Below are positions 38,845 through 50,159 of a stretch of DNA of 64,000 nucleotides, piece after piece (position 1 is the first letter of the stretch; every line of letters starts with the position of its first letter). This stretch comes from Lachancea thermotolerans CBS 6340 (taxonomy: Eukaryota; Ascomycota; Saccharomycetes; Saccharomycetales; Saccharomycetaceae), in NCBI RefSeq assembly GCF_000142805.1, contig NC_013084.1, forward strand, positions 434,001-498,000, given 5' to 3'. The notes below the pieces were generated by a model. That model made no database searches, was not told the DNA's origin, and saw only the letters and a list, made by a program, of their open reading frames with translations. The position numbers and the translations under genes are program-made.

Positions 38845-40605
38845 ATGAGCGCTGTGGACAAGTGGTGGAAAGAAGCCGCGGTGTACCAGATTTACCCCGC
38901 CAGCTTCTACGACTCGAATGGGGACGGGTGGGGCGACCTGCCGGGGATCACGGCCAAGCTGCCCTACCTGAGGCAGCTCGGCGTGGACGCGTTGTGGATC
39001 TGCCCGTTCTACGACTCGCCGCAGCAGGACATGGGATACGACATCTCGGACTACGAGAAGGTGTGGCCGCGGTACGGGACCAACGAGGACTGCTACCAGC
39101 TGATCCGCGAGGCGCACGCGGCGGGGATCCGGGTGGTGGTGGACCTCGTGATCAACCACTGCTCGAGCGAGCACGCGTGGTTTCGCGAGTCGCGCTCGTC
39201 CAAGACGAGCGCTAAGCGCGACTGGTTCATATGGCGCCCCGCCAAGGGCTTTACGGCGGACGGCAAGCCCATCCCGCCCAACAACTGGCAGTCGTTCTTC
39301 GGCGGGTCCGCGTGGGAGTGGGACGAACGCACGCAGGAGTTCTACCTGCGGCTCTTCGCGTCGGGCCAGCCGGACTTCAACTGGGAGCTGAGCGAGGTGC
39401 GCAAGGCCATCTACGAGTCCGCAGCGGGCTTCTGGCTGGACCACGGCGTCGACGGCTTCCGTATCGACACCGCGGGCCTGTACTCGAAGATCGGGGGCTT
39501 GCCCGACGCCGAGGTCCGCGACGCGACAAACGAACACCAGCACCCGGGCCACAACACTCAGAACGGCCCCCGCATCCACGAGTTCCACAAGGAAATGCGC
39601 GCCTTCTTCGACAAGCGCACCGCGGGCCGCGCGAACGAGATTTTCACCGTCGGCGAGGTCGGGAGATGCGACCTCGCGGGCCTGCTCCAGTACACCAGCG
39701 AGCAGGAGCGCGAGATGAGCCAGCTCTTCAACTTCGCCCATACCGAGTGCGGCGTGGGCACGCATCTGCGCTACCACGCCCAGCCCTTCACCCTTAAGGA
39801 GTGGAAGCTTGGCATCGCAGCCAGCTTCTTGTTTGCCAATCGCACCGACAGCTGGTCAACCGTGTACCTCGAGAACCACGACCAGCCCCGCAGTGTCACG
39901 CGCTTTGGCGATGACTCCCCCGCATGGCGCCAGGTCTCCGCAAAGCTGCTGGCAATCCTAGAGGTCGCCCTCACAGGCACCCTATACGTCTACCAGGGTC
40001 AGGAGCTCGGTCAGATCAACAACCACGGCTGGACCCTTGACCAGTACCAGGACGTCGACATGATCACGAACCGAGACATCATTGCGAAGCGTTACGGCAA
40101 GAACTCCGTGGAAATGGCCAAGTTCGCGCAGGGCGTCGCGCTTCTTTCGCGCGACCACAGCCGCACACCCTTCCCATGGACCTCCCGCGAGCCGGACGCG
40201 AGTTTCAGCGCTGTGTGCCAAAGCGGCGTCAAGCCCTGGATATCCATGAACGACTCTTTCCGCGACGGTATCAACGCCGAGGACGAGCTGAAAGATCCCA
40301 ACTCTGTGTTCCATTTTTGGCGTGCAGCGCTCCGGCTCCGCAAGCAGCACAAGGACATTCTCGTCTACGGCCAGGGCTTTGAGTTCTTCGACCTCGACAA
40401 CCCAGACTTGTTTATGTTCACAAAAAAGTCTCGCGACGGAGCCAAAACACTCTTCGCTGCCCTCAACTTCTCGAGCGAGGACCGTGAGTTCCCTCTCCCT
40501 GATGAAGACGCGGCCTACAAAGCCTTTTTCGGCAATTATGATCTCGAAAGCGCACAGGAACGCACGCTGAGACCCTGGGAGGGCAGACTTTTTTACGTTG
40601 AGTAA
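38845..40605 (+). CDS. MAL32: Maltase, GH13 alpha-1,4-glucosidase
   Basis: The 586 aa protein is a cytosolic family-13 glucosidase of the yeast MALx2/IMA group (about 584-589 aa). The catalytic residues are visible as D208 (FRIDTAG), E271 (VGEVGR) and D346 (ENHDQPR). The residue after the nucleophile is Thr209. In S. cerevisiae Thr there (with AG following) marks maltases, while Val marks isomaltases of the IMA type, so this is predicted to prefer maltose and related alpha-1,4 substrates. It is divergent from an alpha-glucoside permease, giving import plus hydrolysis. The gene is strongly G+C-rich in third positions, so a long antisense frame also exists, which I treat as a shadow. Confidence 0.93.
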   Translation: MSAVDKWWKEAAVYQIYPASFYDSNGDGWGDLPGITAKLPYLRQLGVDALWICPFYDSPQQDMGYDISDYEKVWPRYGTNEDCYQLIREAHAAGIRVVVDLVINHCSSEHAWFRESRSSKTSAKRDWFIWRPAKGFTADGKPIPPNNWQSFFGGSAWEWDERTQEFYLRLFASGQPDFNWELSEVRKAIYESAAGFWLDHGVDGFRIDTAGLYSKIGGLPDAEVRDATNEHQHPGHNTQNGPRIHEFHKEMRAFFDKRTAGRANEIFTVGEVGRCDLAGLLQYTSEQEREMSQLFNFAHTECGVGTHLRYHAQPFTLKEWKLGIAASFLFANRTDSWSTVYLENHDQPRSVTRFGDDSPAWRQVSAKLLAILEVALTGTLYVYQGQELGQINNHGWTLDQYQDVDMITNRDIIAKRYGKNSVEMAKFAQGVALLSRDHSRTPFPWTSREPDASFSAVCQSGVKPWISMNDSFRDGINAEDELKDPNSVFHFWRAALRLRKQHKDILVYGQGFEFFDLDNPDLFMFTKKSRDGAKTLFAALNFSSEDREFPLPDEDAAYKAFFGNYDLESAQERTLRPWEGRLFYVE

Positions 40606-42554
<1,949 letters not shown>

Positions 42555-43522
42555 GCTTTCAGCTCGACATTCGATTATTTATGAGATATGAAGAGGAATC
42601 CAGTTATATGAGTTGAGCGACACTCTTGCGAGCGCCACTGAAATGCACAGTCTTCCAATTGTGTTCAGCATTTAGAAGAGAAAATAATTAATCTTTAGTT
42701 TTTTTGACACTTTCCATAGACAGGTTTCATTTTAAGATCAGAGAAAGTTATTGTGGTTTTCGAAGCCAAGGTATGCTTGGAGGCCGTCTAGGAGCAAGGC
42801 CTGTTTGGAGATGCGGCCCACTCAAGAGCGCGGCTGACTTATTTTCTTGGGGACTGCGGGTTCTCCCTCGAAAGAATAACTCCAGCAAGAAAGGCGTCAG
42901 CTTATCGTGACAGACTTTTTGGCCAACTTCAACCGTAAACGTGAAAACGCATCCGCTCTTGGGCTTTGTTTTGACCTCAGGAGCACCAGAAAGGTCATCT
43001 TTCGGTTGCTACGTGAGGCCAGCGCATCTTGCCTCGGTTTCTTCCCTAGCCGCTGAGGTCTTATTGATTCGGTCCGTTCAATATGATCCAAAATTTACGT
43101 TGTTCCCATGGGTTAGTCAAGAAAGATACACTCGATTGCAACACTAAGCTGTGCAGCTATCTTCTAATTAAGTTGTCCTGGTCCTTACTTTATCAAGTCA
43201 CAGTCAACTTCGCTCCTTATAAAGAGTTTCCCTCCCGCATTTCAGCAAGATTCAAAATTACCCTCAACTTTGTTGTCTACTATAATTGTACCCCCGCACA
43301 AGTTACATGAATGCCACCGTCTCGGAGATATACATGAATGCTTGTAACCGGATGCTCATGATAAAATCTCTGAGGACGCATGTGAGAGTTAAAGTCTGAA
43401 TTGAATTTCGTCCATCAGTATGTACTCGAGTACACGTGAGTCATCTGTCAAGTGACAAGTTGTAGTTGAAGAAAGGACGAGTCGAAAACTCACCAAGATC
43501 GGTCGCACCATCGTCAAGCATC
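42555..43522. promoter_or_regulatory. ARO4-HIS7 intergenic region
   Basis: Nearly 970 bp between tandem genes, with no supported gene inside; frames at 42704-42910 and 42941-43147 show nothing recognisable. The distal end carries the composite Cbf1/Gcn4 site of HIS7, given separately. Confidence 0.45.
43421..43443 (+). promoter_or_regulatory. HIS7 promoter: 14-bp palindrome joined to E-box/Gcn4 composite site
   Basis: TGTACTCGAGTACA (43421-43434) is a perfect palindrome. It runs into CACGTG (43433-43438), which overlaps TGAGTCA (43437-43443), a perfect Gcn4 site. The block ends 79 bp before the HIS7 ATG. Gcn4 control of HIS7 is established in S. cerevisiae; the roles of the other two are inferred. 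Confidence 0.7.
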
Positions 43523-45175
43523 ATGTCTACAGTCCACATAATTGACGTTGAGAGCGGCAATCTGAAGTCGCTCAGAAACGCTGTTGAGTTTTTGGGCTTC
43601 AATGTCAAAATCGTGAAGTCAGCCGATGACATAGAACTTTCCAAGGCTGAAAGGCTCATACTTCCTGGAGTCGGCAACTTTGGCCACTTCGTTGACAACC
43701 TCACCTTGAAGAACTTTGAAAAGCCGATTCGTGAATACATTGCATCCGGAAAGCCCATTATGGGCATCTGCGTGGGTCTGCAGTGTTTGTTTCTGGGGTC
43801 AGAAGAGTCGCCCAAGAGCACTGGTCTGAAGTACCTAGACTTGCAGCTCACAAAGTTTGACACATCCGAAAAGCCGGTTCCAGAAATCGGCTGGAACACC
43901 TGCACGCCTCAAGACAATTTGTTCGGCCTTGATCCTTGTAACAGGTACTACTTTGTGCACTCGTACGCGGCTATCATCGATGCTGAAGACAAAGCACGCC
44001 TCTCTGAGGCTGGTTGGAACATTGCTGCCGCTAAGTACGGTTCCCAAGAATACATTGCTGCTGTCGCGAGAGACAACATCTTTGCTACACAATTTCACCC
44101 TGAGAAGTCGGGTCACGCAGGCTTGGAGATATTGAAGAACTTTATCAATCAAACTCACCCAACGATCAAACACACTGACAGAGAGAAAGCAGCGCTTCAA
44201 AATGACTACTCCAATTATGGTTTGACGAGAAGAATTATTGCTTGTTTGGATGTACGTACCAATGACCAGGGTGATCTTGTCGTCACCAAGGGCGATCAAT
44301 ATGATGTTCGCGAGAAGCAAGAGGGTGGAAACGTGAGAAACTTAGGCAAGCCCGTTGAACTTGCTCAAAAGTACTACGAGCAGGGAGCTGATGAAGTTAC
44401 ATTCTTGAACATCACCAGTTTCAGAGATTGTCCGTTGAAGGACACACCCATGCTTGAGGTTTTAAAGCAGGCGGCAAAAACTGTTTTTGTACCTCTTACC
44501 GTTGGGGGTGGTATCAAGGACATTGTGGATGTTGACGGAACCCATATTCCTGCTCTTCAGGTTGCCGCTCTGTATTTTGCATCAGGAGCTGATAAAGTTT
44601 CTATTGGGTCGGATGCAGTCTATGCGGCTGAGAAATACTATGAACTTGGTGAGCGTGGTGACGGTGCTTCACCTATCGAAACTATTTCCAAGTCATATGG
44701 TGCCCAAGCTGTTGTTATTTCTGTAGACCCAAAAAGAGTCTATGTGGATGGCCCCGAGTCTGTTAAACACAAGACCTTTGAGACAAAGTTCCCTAATGAG
44801 AAGGGCCAAACATGGTGCTGGTATCAGTGCACTATCAAAGGTGGTAGGGAGTCCCGGGATATGGGCGTGTGGGAACTAACGAGAGCTTGTGAAGCTCTGG
44901 GAGCTGGTGAGGTGTTGCTAAACTGTATTGATAAAGACGGTTCCAACTCAGGCTATGACTTGGAATTGATAAACCATGCCAAAGAGGCCGTTAAAATACC
45001 GGTCATCGCCTCGAGCGGTGCCGGCGAGCCAAAGCACTTCAAAGAAGCTTTCGAGTCCACCGGCGCCGATGCCTGCTTGGGCGCGGGTATGTTTCACAGA
45101 GGTGAGTACACCGTTAACGATGTTAAGCAATACCTTCTAGATAGCGGGTTCAAAGTTAGAATGGAAAGTCAATAG
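43523..45175 (+). CDS. HIS7: Imidazole glycerol phosphate synthase (histidine and purine link)
   Basis: The start is placed at the ATG at 43523 ([13 protein letters not shown]), because the frame upstream opens without an ATG and the 550 aa product matches S. cerevisiae His7 (552 aa). Residues 1-210 are the glutaminase, with nucleophile C83 in GICVGLQ and H192/E194 in FHPEK. Residues about 235-550 are the HisF-type cyclase barrel ([43 protein letters not shown]). The fused enzyme makes IGP and AICAR in the cytosol. It lies next to ARO4 as in YBR248C, with Gcn4 and E-box sites in its promoter. Confidence 0.96.
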   Translation: MSTVHIIDVESGNLKSLRNAVEFLGFNVKIVKSADDIELSKAERLILPGVGNFGHFVDNLTLKNFEKPIREYIASGKPIMGICVGLQCLFLGSEESPKSTGLKYLDLQLTKFDTSEKPVPEIGWNTCTPQDNLFGLDPCNRYYFVHSYAAIIDAEDKARLSEAGWNIAAAKYGSQEYIAAVARDNIFATQFHPEKSGHAGLEILKNFINQTHPTIKHTDREKAALQNDYSNYGLTRRIIACLDVRTNDQGDLVVTKGDQYDVREKQEGGNVRNLGKPVELAQKYYEQGADEVTFLNITSFRDCPLKDTPMLEVLKQAAKTVFVPLTVGGGIKDIVDVDGTHIPALQVAALYFASGADKVSIGSDAVYAAEKYYELGERGDGASPIETISKSYGAQAVVISVDPKRVYVDGPESVKHKTFETKFPNEKGQTWCWYQCTIKGGRESRDMGVWELTRACEALGAGEVLLNCIDKDGSNSGYDLELINHAKEAVKIPVIASSGAGEPKHFKEAFESTGADACLGAGMFHRGEYTVNDVKQYLLDSGFKVRMESQ

Positions 45176-45387
45176 AGACCACTCATTTGACCGTCTATGT
45201 AGAGTATTAATATAAGTTGTCCTGTAAACTTGATGCTATAAACTTTTTGATTTTTTTGTGAAGGTTTTGTTTTCGGGCTCCCGCTATAGCGTGAGCAATT
45301 CACTGGCCTACACTTGATCTTTTTATTAATGGTATTGATACATCTTTTTGGTGGAATGAATCAGGCTTTTACCGTCTTTTGCATATA

Positions 45388-46833
45388 TCAGTCATCGTAT
45401 TTGTCTGCTCTTTTTTCGGCATCCTGGTCATTCAGCTTAATACCACCCGAGACTGAGAACTGACCGCCTCCTCCGACGAAAATGATGTCGTGGTCTTGCG
45501 TTGCAGTGTTTTTAATTCTAGTAGGCACCTCGATGTCATCACCGGAAGGGCCCAGACCAACTGCGTAAGTTTCACCAAATCCCCATGAAAACACAACACC
45601 ATCTTCAGAAATGGCTAGAGAATGGTGAGAGCCAGCAGCGATGTTCTTGAAGCGGGGAACTTCAACCAACTTAGTAGGCACTGGCACAGCACGGGGTTTT
45701 CCATGGGCATCAATATAAGTCTGCTCCGGGAGCTTAGCCTTAGGTATTCCAATTTCGAACATGTCAAGTCTACCAAAGGTATAGAGCTCTCCTTCCTCAG
45801 TAAGAACCATGGAGTGATGCTCACCTGCAGAAACCATTTTTACTCTTGTCCCTTCGGGAAGTAAGACTTCAGTTGGGACCGTTACCAGGGCGCCGTCGTC
45901 CACTTCTTCAGAAACACCACACTGGCCAAATTGGTTCAAGCCCCAACTATACAGTCTTCCATCTCTAGTTAAAGCGAAAGAATGGTTTTCACCAGTGGCA
46001 ATGTACTTGACCTTGTCTAAGCCAAAAGCCCTGGGGTCCAGCGTTCTTAAACGAGAGCGCTCCATGATTTTTCTCCCCAACTGGTACTGCTGACCATTTC
46101 CCCAAGCATAGACGACACCGCCCTCGTCCAGAAACAAAATATGGTCTTTCCCAGCAGCCATCTGGACAACCTTAGATGTAGTGAATGAAGGGACCTTCCA
46201 TGGGGTGTTTTGGATCTTGATCGTGTCTTTGTAGAAGCCCAGGATGCCCTCGTTACATCTAAAAGTACCCCATGCGTAAACCTCACCATTGTCCAGCAAG
46301 ACACAGCTCAGATTGTCTGTAGCAGCTAGCTGAACAACCTTGTGATCTTTCAGTGGTAGGGATTCATCAGGTAACTTTATTGGAGTACTTTCTTGGTCGT
46401 TCAAGTCTCCGTCTTCGTCGTCGCTGCTATCATCAGCGTCCATGTCTTTCAGTTGCTCGTTAGCGTGAGAAGTATCACGCCCTAAAGCGCCGGAGTCATT
46501 TGTCCCCCACGACCATACATGGTTGTCCTGGTCCAAAGCCAGAACATGCATTCCTCCTACTGCGAAAGAAACAATCTTGGCCTGGTCTCGAGGCAAGTAC
46601 GGATTCAGACGGGGCCTTTTGACCTCCTTATTTTTGGCCGAAGGGCCCAATCCTAGCTCGCACATTGAGCCGGTGCCCCAGCAGAATATATCTAGCGGCT
46701 GCAGTGACAGATACATGTACTTGTAGTCATCCTGACTGTTGATCAGCTCATAGTGCTTATGAATGGTGGAAACGAGGTGCTTTCTTGCCCGTTTGCCCGG
46801 CGTCAGAGGGGGACTTGCGGAACGTTTGCTCAT
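45388..46833 (-). CDS. SRM1: RCC1-type nucleotide exchange factor for Ran (Gsp1)
   Basis: The start is the ATG at 46833 (MSKRSASPPLTPGKRARK), since the upstream extension begins with TTG; the product has 481 aa against 482 in S. cerevisiae. The basic N-terminus should act as a nuclear signal and chromatin tail. Seven RCC1 blades follow, with repeats such as VWSWGTNDSGALGRD, VYAWGNGQQYQLGRK, LYSWGLNQFGQCG and AAGSHHSLAISEDG. The protein loads Gsp1 with GTP in the nucleus, setting the direction of nuclear transport. It corresponds to YGL097W, the next gene after TOS8 in that segment. Confidence 0.96.
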   Translation of the reverse strand: MSKRSASPPLTPGKRARKHLVSTIHKHYELINSQDDYKYMYLSLQPLDIFCWGTGSMCELGLGPSAKNKEVKRPRLNPYLPRDQAKIVSFAVGGMHVLALDQDNHVWSWGTNDSGALGRDTSHANEQLKDMDADDSSDDEDGDLNDQESTPIKLPDESLPLKDHKVVQLAATDNLSCVLLDNGEVYAWGTFRCNEGILGFYKDTIKIQNTPWKVPSFTTSKVVQMAAGKDHILFLDEGGVVYAWGNGQQYQLGRKIMERSRLRTLDPRAFGLDKVKYIATGENHSFALTRDGRLYSWGLNQFGQCGVSEEVDDGALVTVPTEVLLPEGTRVKMVSAGEHHSMVLTEEGELYTFGRLDMFEIGIPKAKLPEQTYIDAHGKPRAVPVPTKLVEVPRFKNIAAGSHHSLAISEDGVVFSWGFGETYAVGLGPSGDDIEVPTRIKNTATQDHDIIFVGGGGQFSVSGGIKLNDQDAEKRADKYDD

Positions 46834-47189
46834 AGTGCTAGTACCTGAGGTTATATCCAATTTATCTTGTGTATACAGATGGCAGCAAGCTGTGTGATGA
46901 TCTTGTTATTGCGTGGTAAGTTTTCATTGTTTACTCGAACATTTACGTTCGTTGATGGTGATGGTGGTAACTGGTCAACGATAGATGGCCATCATCTGAA
47001 AAGCGCACTTGACCCTCTCAGCTCACGTACACTGTTTCAGCAATCGAAAATTTAGAGTTGGGCCGTCCTTTTTATGTTGGTTTTGATTCTGGTATCTGTT
47101 TAGCCATAAAATCAATATTAAATATAATGTTTTTGTGGGAATCGCTGACATTGAAAACTTGAAGATCGGAACGCAAGTCACTAGCACAG
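46834..47189. promoter_or_regulatory. Divergent region between SRM1 and the orphan secreted gene
   Basis: About 355 bp. It contains A/T-rich stretches near 47100-47130 but no clear TATA box or named site. No RNA gene is seen. Confidence 0.35.
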
Positions 47190-48041
47190 ATGAAAATTCA
47201 AACATTATTCTGTGTGGGACTCCTATTAGCATTCGCGACATCATCAGCATCTTTTTGGGAAGGGCTAAGCCAACTCACACACAAAAAGACCTCTTTTTTA
47301 AAATGGGACTTTAACGTTGACAGACTAGCAAACAATGTTGGCCGCCTAACCGGCGACACACATTTTTTGGCTGTTACTGATGCAGTAGTCCGCAACGCGG
47401 AGAGACAGATGCTAAATCTGTTCATCCAGAACCCTGCAGTGGGAATTACTAAAGATGTGAATAGGCTTTGTCGCGAAATTGAGTCTTCGAGCGCCCGCCT
47501 TGTGATAAGCCTTGACCATCCGGCTTGGGAGCCTGCAAGGCAACAAGTTACGCAGTATTTAGAGGGAAGATCAAGAGAATTTGGATTACGGTTGGCGTCT
47601 CACATCAGGGGAGATGCGAGGTCGCCATCTGCGGGCCTCGTTGACCTGCTGGCGAGCTTCAGTAAAAGCTTACAAAATGCCGTGTCACTCGTTGAAAATC
47701 CATCAAAATCATCAGATGCTTTTGAAGAGTTTACCTTTGCAAGTCGTATGGATGACTTGACCGTCGGAAGAATTGTCGGTGAGGGCATCGCTGAAAAGAT
47801 CCGCGACAAAGTGGTAGGTGGTGACACGCACGCGGCACTGACAGACATTGCAAACATCTTCTGTGATTTCGGAACTTTGATGACCGCCTATGTGACTGGG
47901 CTGGCAATTTGTACTGCTGGTCTTGGCGCAGCATTGTGTGGCGTGTCAATAATAATATGCGGAGGTGGGACGATAATCTATATCTGTCGACTCTTACAAA
48001 ATTTAGATAAAGTGTTCAAAACGTTGGGGGTTGGACTGTAG
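47190..48041 (+). CDS. Orphan secreted or membrane-inserting protein, unknown function
   Basis: I do not recognise this 283 aa protein. It starts with a clear signal peptide (residues 1-20, MKIQTLFCVGLLLAFATSSA). The middle of about 190 residues looks helical and charged, with no Cys-rich pattern. A long hydrophobic, Gly/Cys-rich region (about 225-270) is followed by a short amphipathic end (LLQNLDKVFKTLGVGL). The long hydrophobic part could be one or two membrane spans or a segment that inserts into membranes. It sits between SRM1 and ENP1, where S. cerevisiae has no equivalent that I know. The frame is intact and begins with an ATG. It could be a lineage-specific cell-surface or secreted effector; no function is claimed. 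Confidence 0.75.
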   Translation: MKIQTLFCVGLLLAFATSSASFWEGLSQLTHKKTSFLKWDFNVDRLANNVGRLTGDTHFLAVTDAVVRNAERQMLNLFIQNPAVGITKDVNRLCREIESSSARLVISLDHPAWEPARQQVTQYLEGRSREFGLRLASHIRGDARSPSAGLVDLLASFSKSLQNAVSLVENPSKSSDAFEEFTFASRMDDLTVGRIVGEGIAEKIRDKVVGGDTHAALTDIANIFCDFGTLMTAYVTGLAICTAGLGAALCGVSIIICGGGTIIYICRLLQNLDKVFKTLGVGL

Positions 48042-48159
48042 TACCATCAACCAGTTGGAACGGCCTTTATATTGTCGGTGTTGTTTTACATTGTAATTCT
48101 TTAATAGTATCACTATGGCCTATTATGTCACATGGTTTCCTTTCTTTCTCTGGTTGACG

Positions 48160-48200
48160 AAAAATTTTGGTAAAAAGCTCGAAATGAGCGATGCGATGAC
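48160..48200 (+). promoter_or_regulatory. RRPE and PAC-like motifs upstream of ENP1
   Basis: AAAAATTTT (48160-48168, RRPE type) and GCGATGAC (48193-48200, one base off the PAC core) lie about 70-105 bp before the ENP1 ATG. This pair marks ribosome biogenesis genes in yeast. Confidence 0.55.
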
Positions 48201-48266
48201 CTTCCTTCGCGCTGAAGAATAAGCAGGCAAATAGTGATTCCAAAGGGCAATACACGCATTTAAGCC

Positions 48267-49655
48267 ATGGGAAGAGTTGCCAGTTCCAAGAGCAGAAAAC
48301 AGAGGCATGATCCCCTCTTGAAAGATCTTGATTCTGCCCAAGGGAATTTGAGAAAAGCGCCTAAAAAGAGAGAAGATCAAAAAGACGAGGATGACCAGGA
48401 GGAGTACGTCGATGCGGCTTCCTCCAGGAGGATTCTCCAGCTAGCCAAGGAGCAACAGCAAGAGCTTGAGGAAGAACAGGAAAATGAAAAGAATGGCGGC
48501 AACAATTTCGCGAGATTCCGTCTCGCAGGTAACTACGAAGAAGACGAGGAGGAAGACGAGGACCAAGAGCGCGAGGAAAACATTTCAGACTTCGAGCCTG
48601 AGTACGACGAGGAGCAAGAAGAGGAGGAAGTTGTTGAGATTGATGAAGAGGATGCAGCGATGTTCGAACAGTACTTCAAACGGTCGACAGATTACAACTC
48701 GGATTTCCAGAGCTACAACTTGGCAGATAAAATCATGGCATCCATCAGAGAGAAGGAGATGGAGCTCAATGCAGGCTCTGCCTCCGCTCGTGACGAGACT
48801 CAGCCAGAAGGTGTCGCGCTGCCACCTAAGGTTATCAGGGCCTACAGCACCGTCGGCGTAATCTTGAAGACCTGGACGCACGGCAAGCTTCCTAAGCTAT
48901 TTAAGGTGATTCCTTCGCTGAACAACTGGCAGGACGTTCTATATGTGACTAACCCTGCGGATTGGTCACCACACGTGGTTTATGAGGCTACCAAGCTCTT
49001 TGTCTCTAATCTTCCCGCCAAGGAGGCACAGAAGTTTATCAACGCTGTACTCCTGGACCGGTTCCGGGACAACATCGAGACTGCAGAGGATCATTCGCTA
49101 AACTACCATATCTACAGAGCCTTGAAGAAGTCGCTTTATAAGCCAAGTGCGTACTTCAAGGGCTTCTTGTTTCCATTGCTGGAGATGGGTTGCAATATCA
49201 GAGAGGCGACCATCGCCGGAAGTGTCCTAGCTAAGGTTTCCGTCCCAGCGCTCCACTCTGCGGCTGCTTTGAGTTACCTTCTAAGGCTACCATTCTCGCC
49301 AGCAACCACTGTTTTCATAAAGATCCTACTGGAGAAGAAGTACGCGCTACCATACCAGACCGTTGACGACTGTGTCTACTACTTCATGAGATTCAGAATT
49401 TTGAGCGACGGCAGTAATGGCGAGGACAGTAGCCGCACACTGCCAGTCGTCTGGCACAAGGCGTTCCTGTCCTTTGCTCAGCGCTACAAAAACGATATCA
49501 CCCAGGACCAAAGAGACTTCCTGCTTGAGACTGTTCGCCAAAGAGGTCACAAAGACATCGGCCCTGAGATTAGACGCGAACTGATGGCCGGCGAAAGCAG
49601 AGAGTTTGTGAACAACCTTGAATCCAAAGACGATCTGATGCTGGATGTACAGTAG
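48267..49655 (+). CDS. ENP1: Bystin-family 40S ribosome assembly factor
   Basis: The 462 aa protein has an acidic, Glu/Asp-rich N-terminal third with basic start (GRVASSKSRKQRHDPLL). The C-terminal bystin domain (about 150-450) includes LPKLFKVIPSLNNWQDVLYVTNP, YKPSAYFKGFLFPL and ALSYLLRLPFSPATTVFIKILLEKKYALPYQTVD, each diagnostic. Enp1 is a nucleolar and cytoplasmic factor that binds the 20S pre-rRNA and stays on pre-40S particles during export. It corresponds to YBR247C, the neighbour of HIS7, with SRM1 and the orphan between them here. RRPE/PAC-like sites lie upstream. Confidence 0.95.
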   Translation: MGRVASSKSRKQRHDPLLKDLDSAQGNLRKAPKKREDQKDEDDQEEYVDAASSRRILQLAKEQQQELEEEQENEKNGGNNFARFRLAGNYEEDEEEDEDQEREENISDFEPEYDEEQEEEEVVEIDEEDAAMFEQYFKRSTDYNSDFQSYNLADKIMASIREKEMELNAGSASARDETQPEGVALPPKVIRAYSTVGVILKTWTHGKLPKLFKVIPSLNNWQDVLYVTNPADWSPHVVYEATKLFVSNLPAKEAQKFINAVLLDRFRDNIETAEDHSLNYHIYRALKKSLYKPSAYFKGFLFPLLEMGCNIREATIAGSVLAKVSVPALHSAAALSYLLRLPFSPATTVFIKILLEKKYALPYQTVDDCVYYFMRFRILSDGSNGEDSSRTLPVVWHKAFLSFAQRYKNDITQDQRDFLLETVRQRGHKDIGPEIRRELMAGESREFVNNLESKDDLMLDVQ

Positions 49656-50159
49656 TTATTATATGGGCATTTATTGATGTAGATTAGTCAATATCACGTG
49701 ACGCAATTTGCGGGATGAATTATAGTTCAACAGAGCCGCTTGCGACGCGTAGCAAAGTCTGCGTTGAAAACATCCCTTGCGTTTTTCGCTATGCTCACCA
49801 GCTCAGCCGGTTTACAGCTTGTGTACTCACCACAGATCAGCGGCTACGGCATGTTTCGTCCCAAATTACACGATAGTCAGATAATCTGAACTAATATCAA
49901 GAAACTAGTGGCTGCGGTTCCGCCGTCGAAGGATTTTACAAATTAATGTTGATTCTGGGCTGTGAAGCTGTCGGGCGGTCCCCATATTGATATCATAATC
50001 TCAGGCAATGTTTTGCACTTTAAAGTTGGCTGTATTGACCGCTGACTTCGTTGCGGATTTTTAGGCGGTATCCGATCAAGAACATATTTATCAAGCAGAG
50101 TGAAAAGAGCTAAAGGCAATTTTGAACATTAGGTACATACAGCCGATAGCAAAGCAACC
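49656..50159. other. Intergenic, ENP1 3' side and transporter promoter
   Basis: About 500 bp. A CACGTG box (in ATATCACGTGACG) lies near 49693. A GATCAAGAACATATTTATC stretch precedes the transporter but no clear TATA box is seen. Confidence 0.35.

Noticed and set aside
38809-39777. 322-codon open frame antisense to the maltase gene
   Set aside because: G+C-rich third positions leave few stops in the complementary strand. The sense frame has all GH13 motifs.
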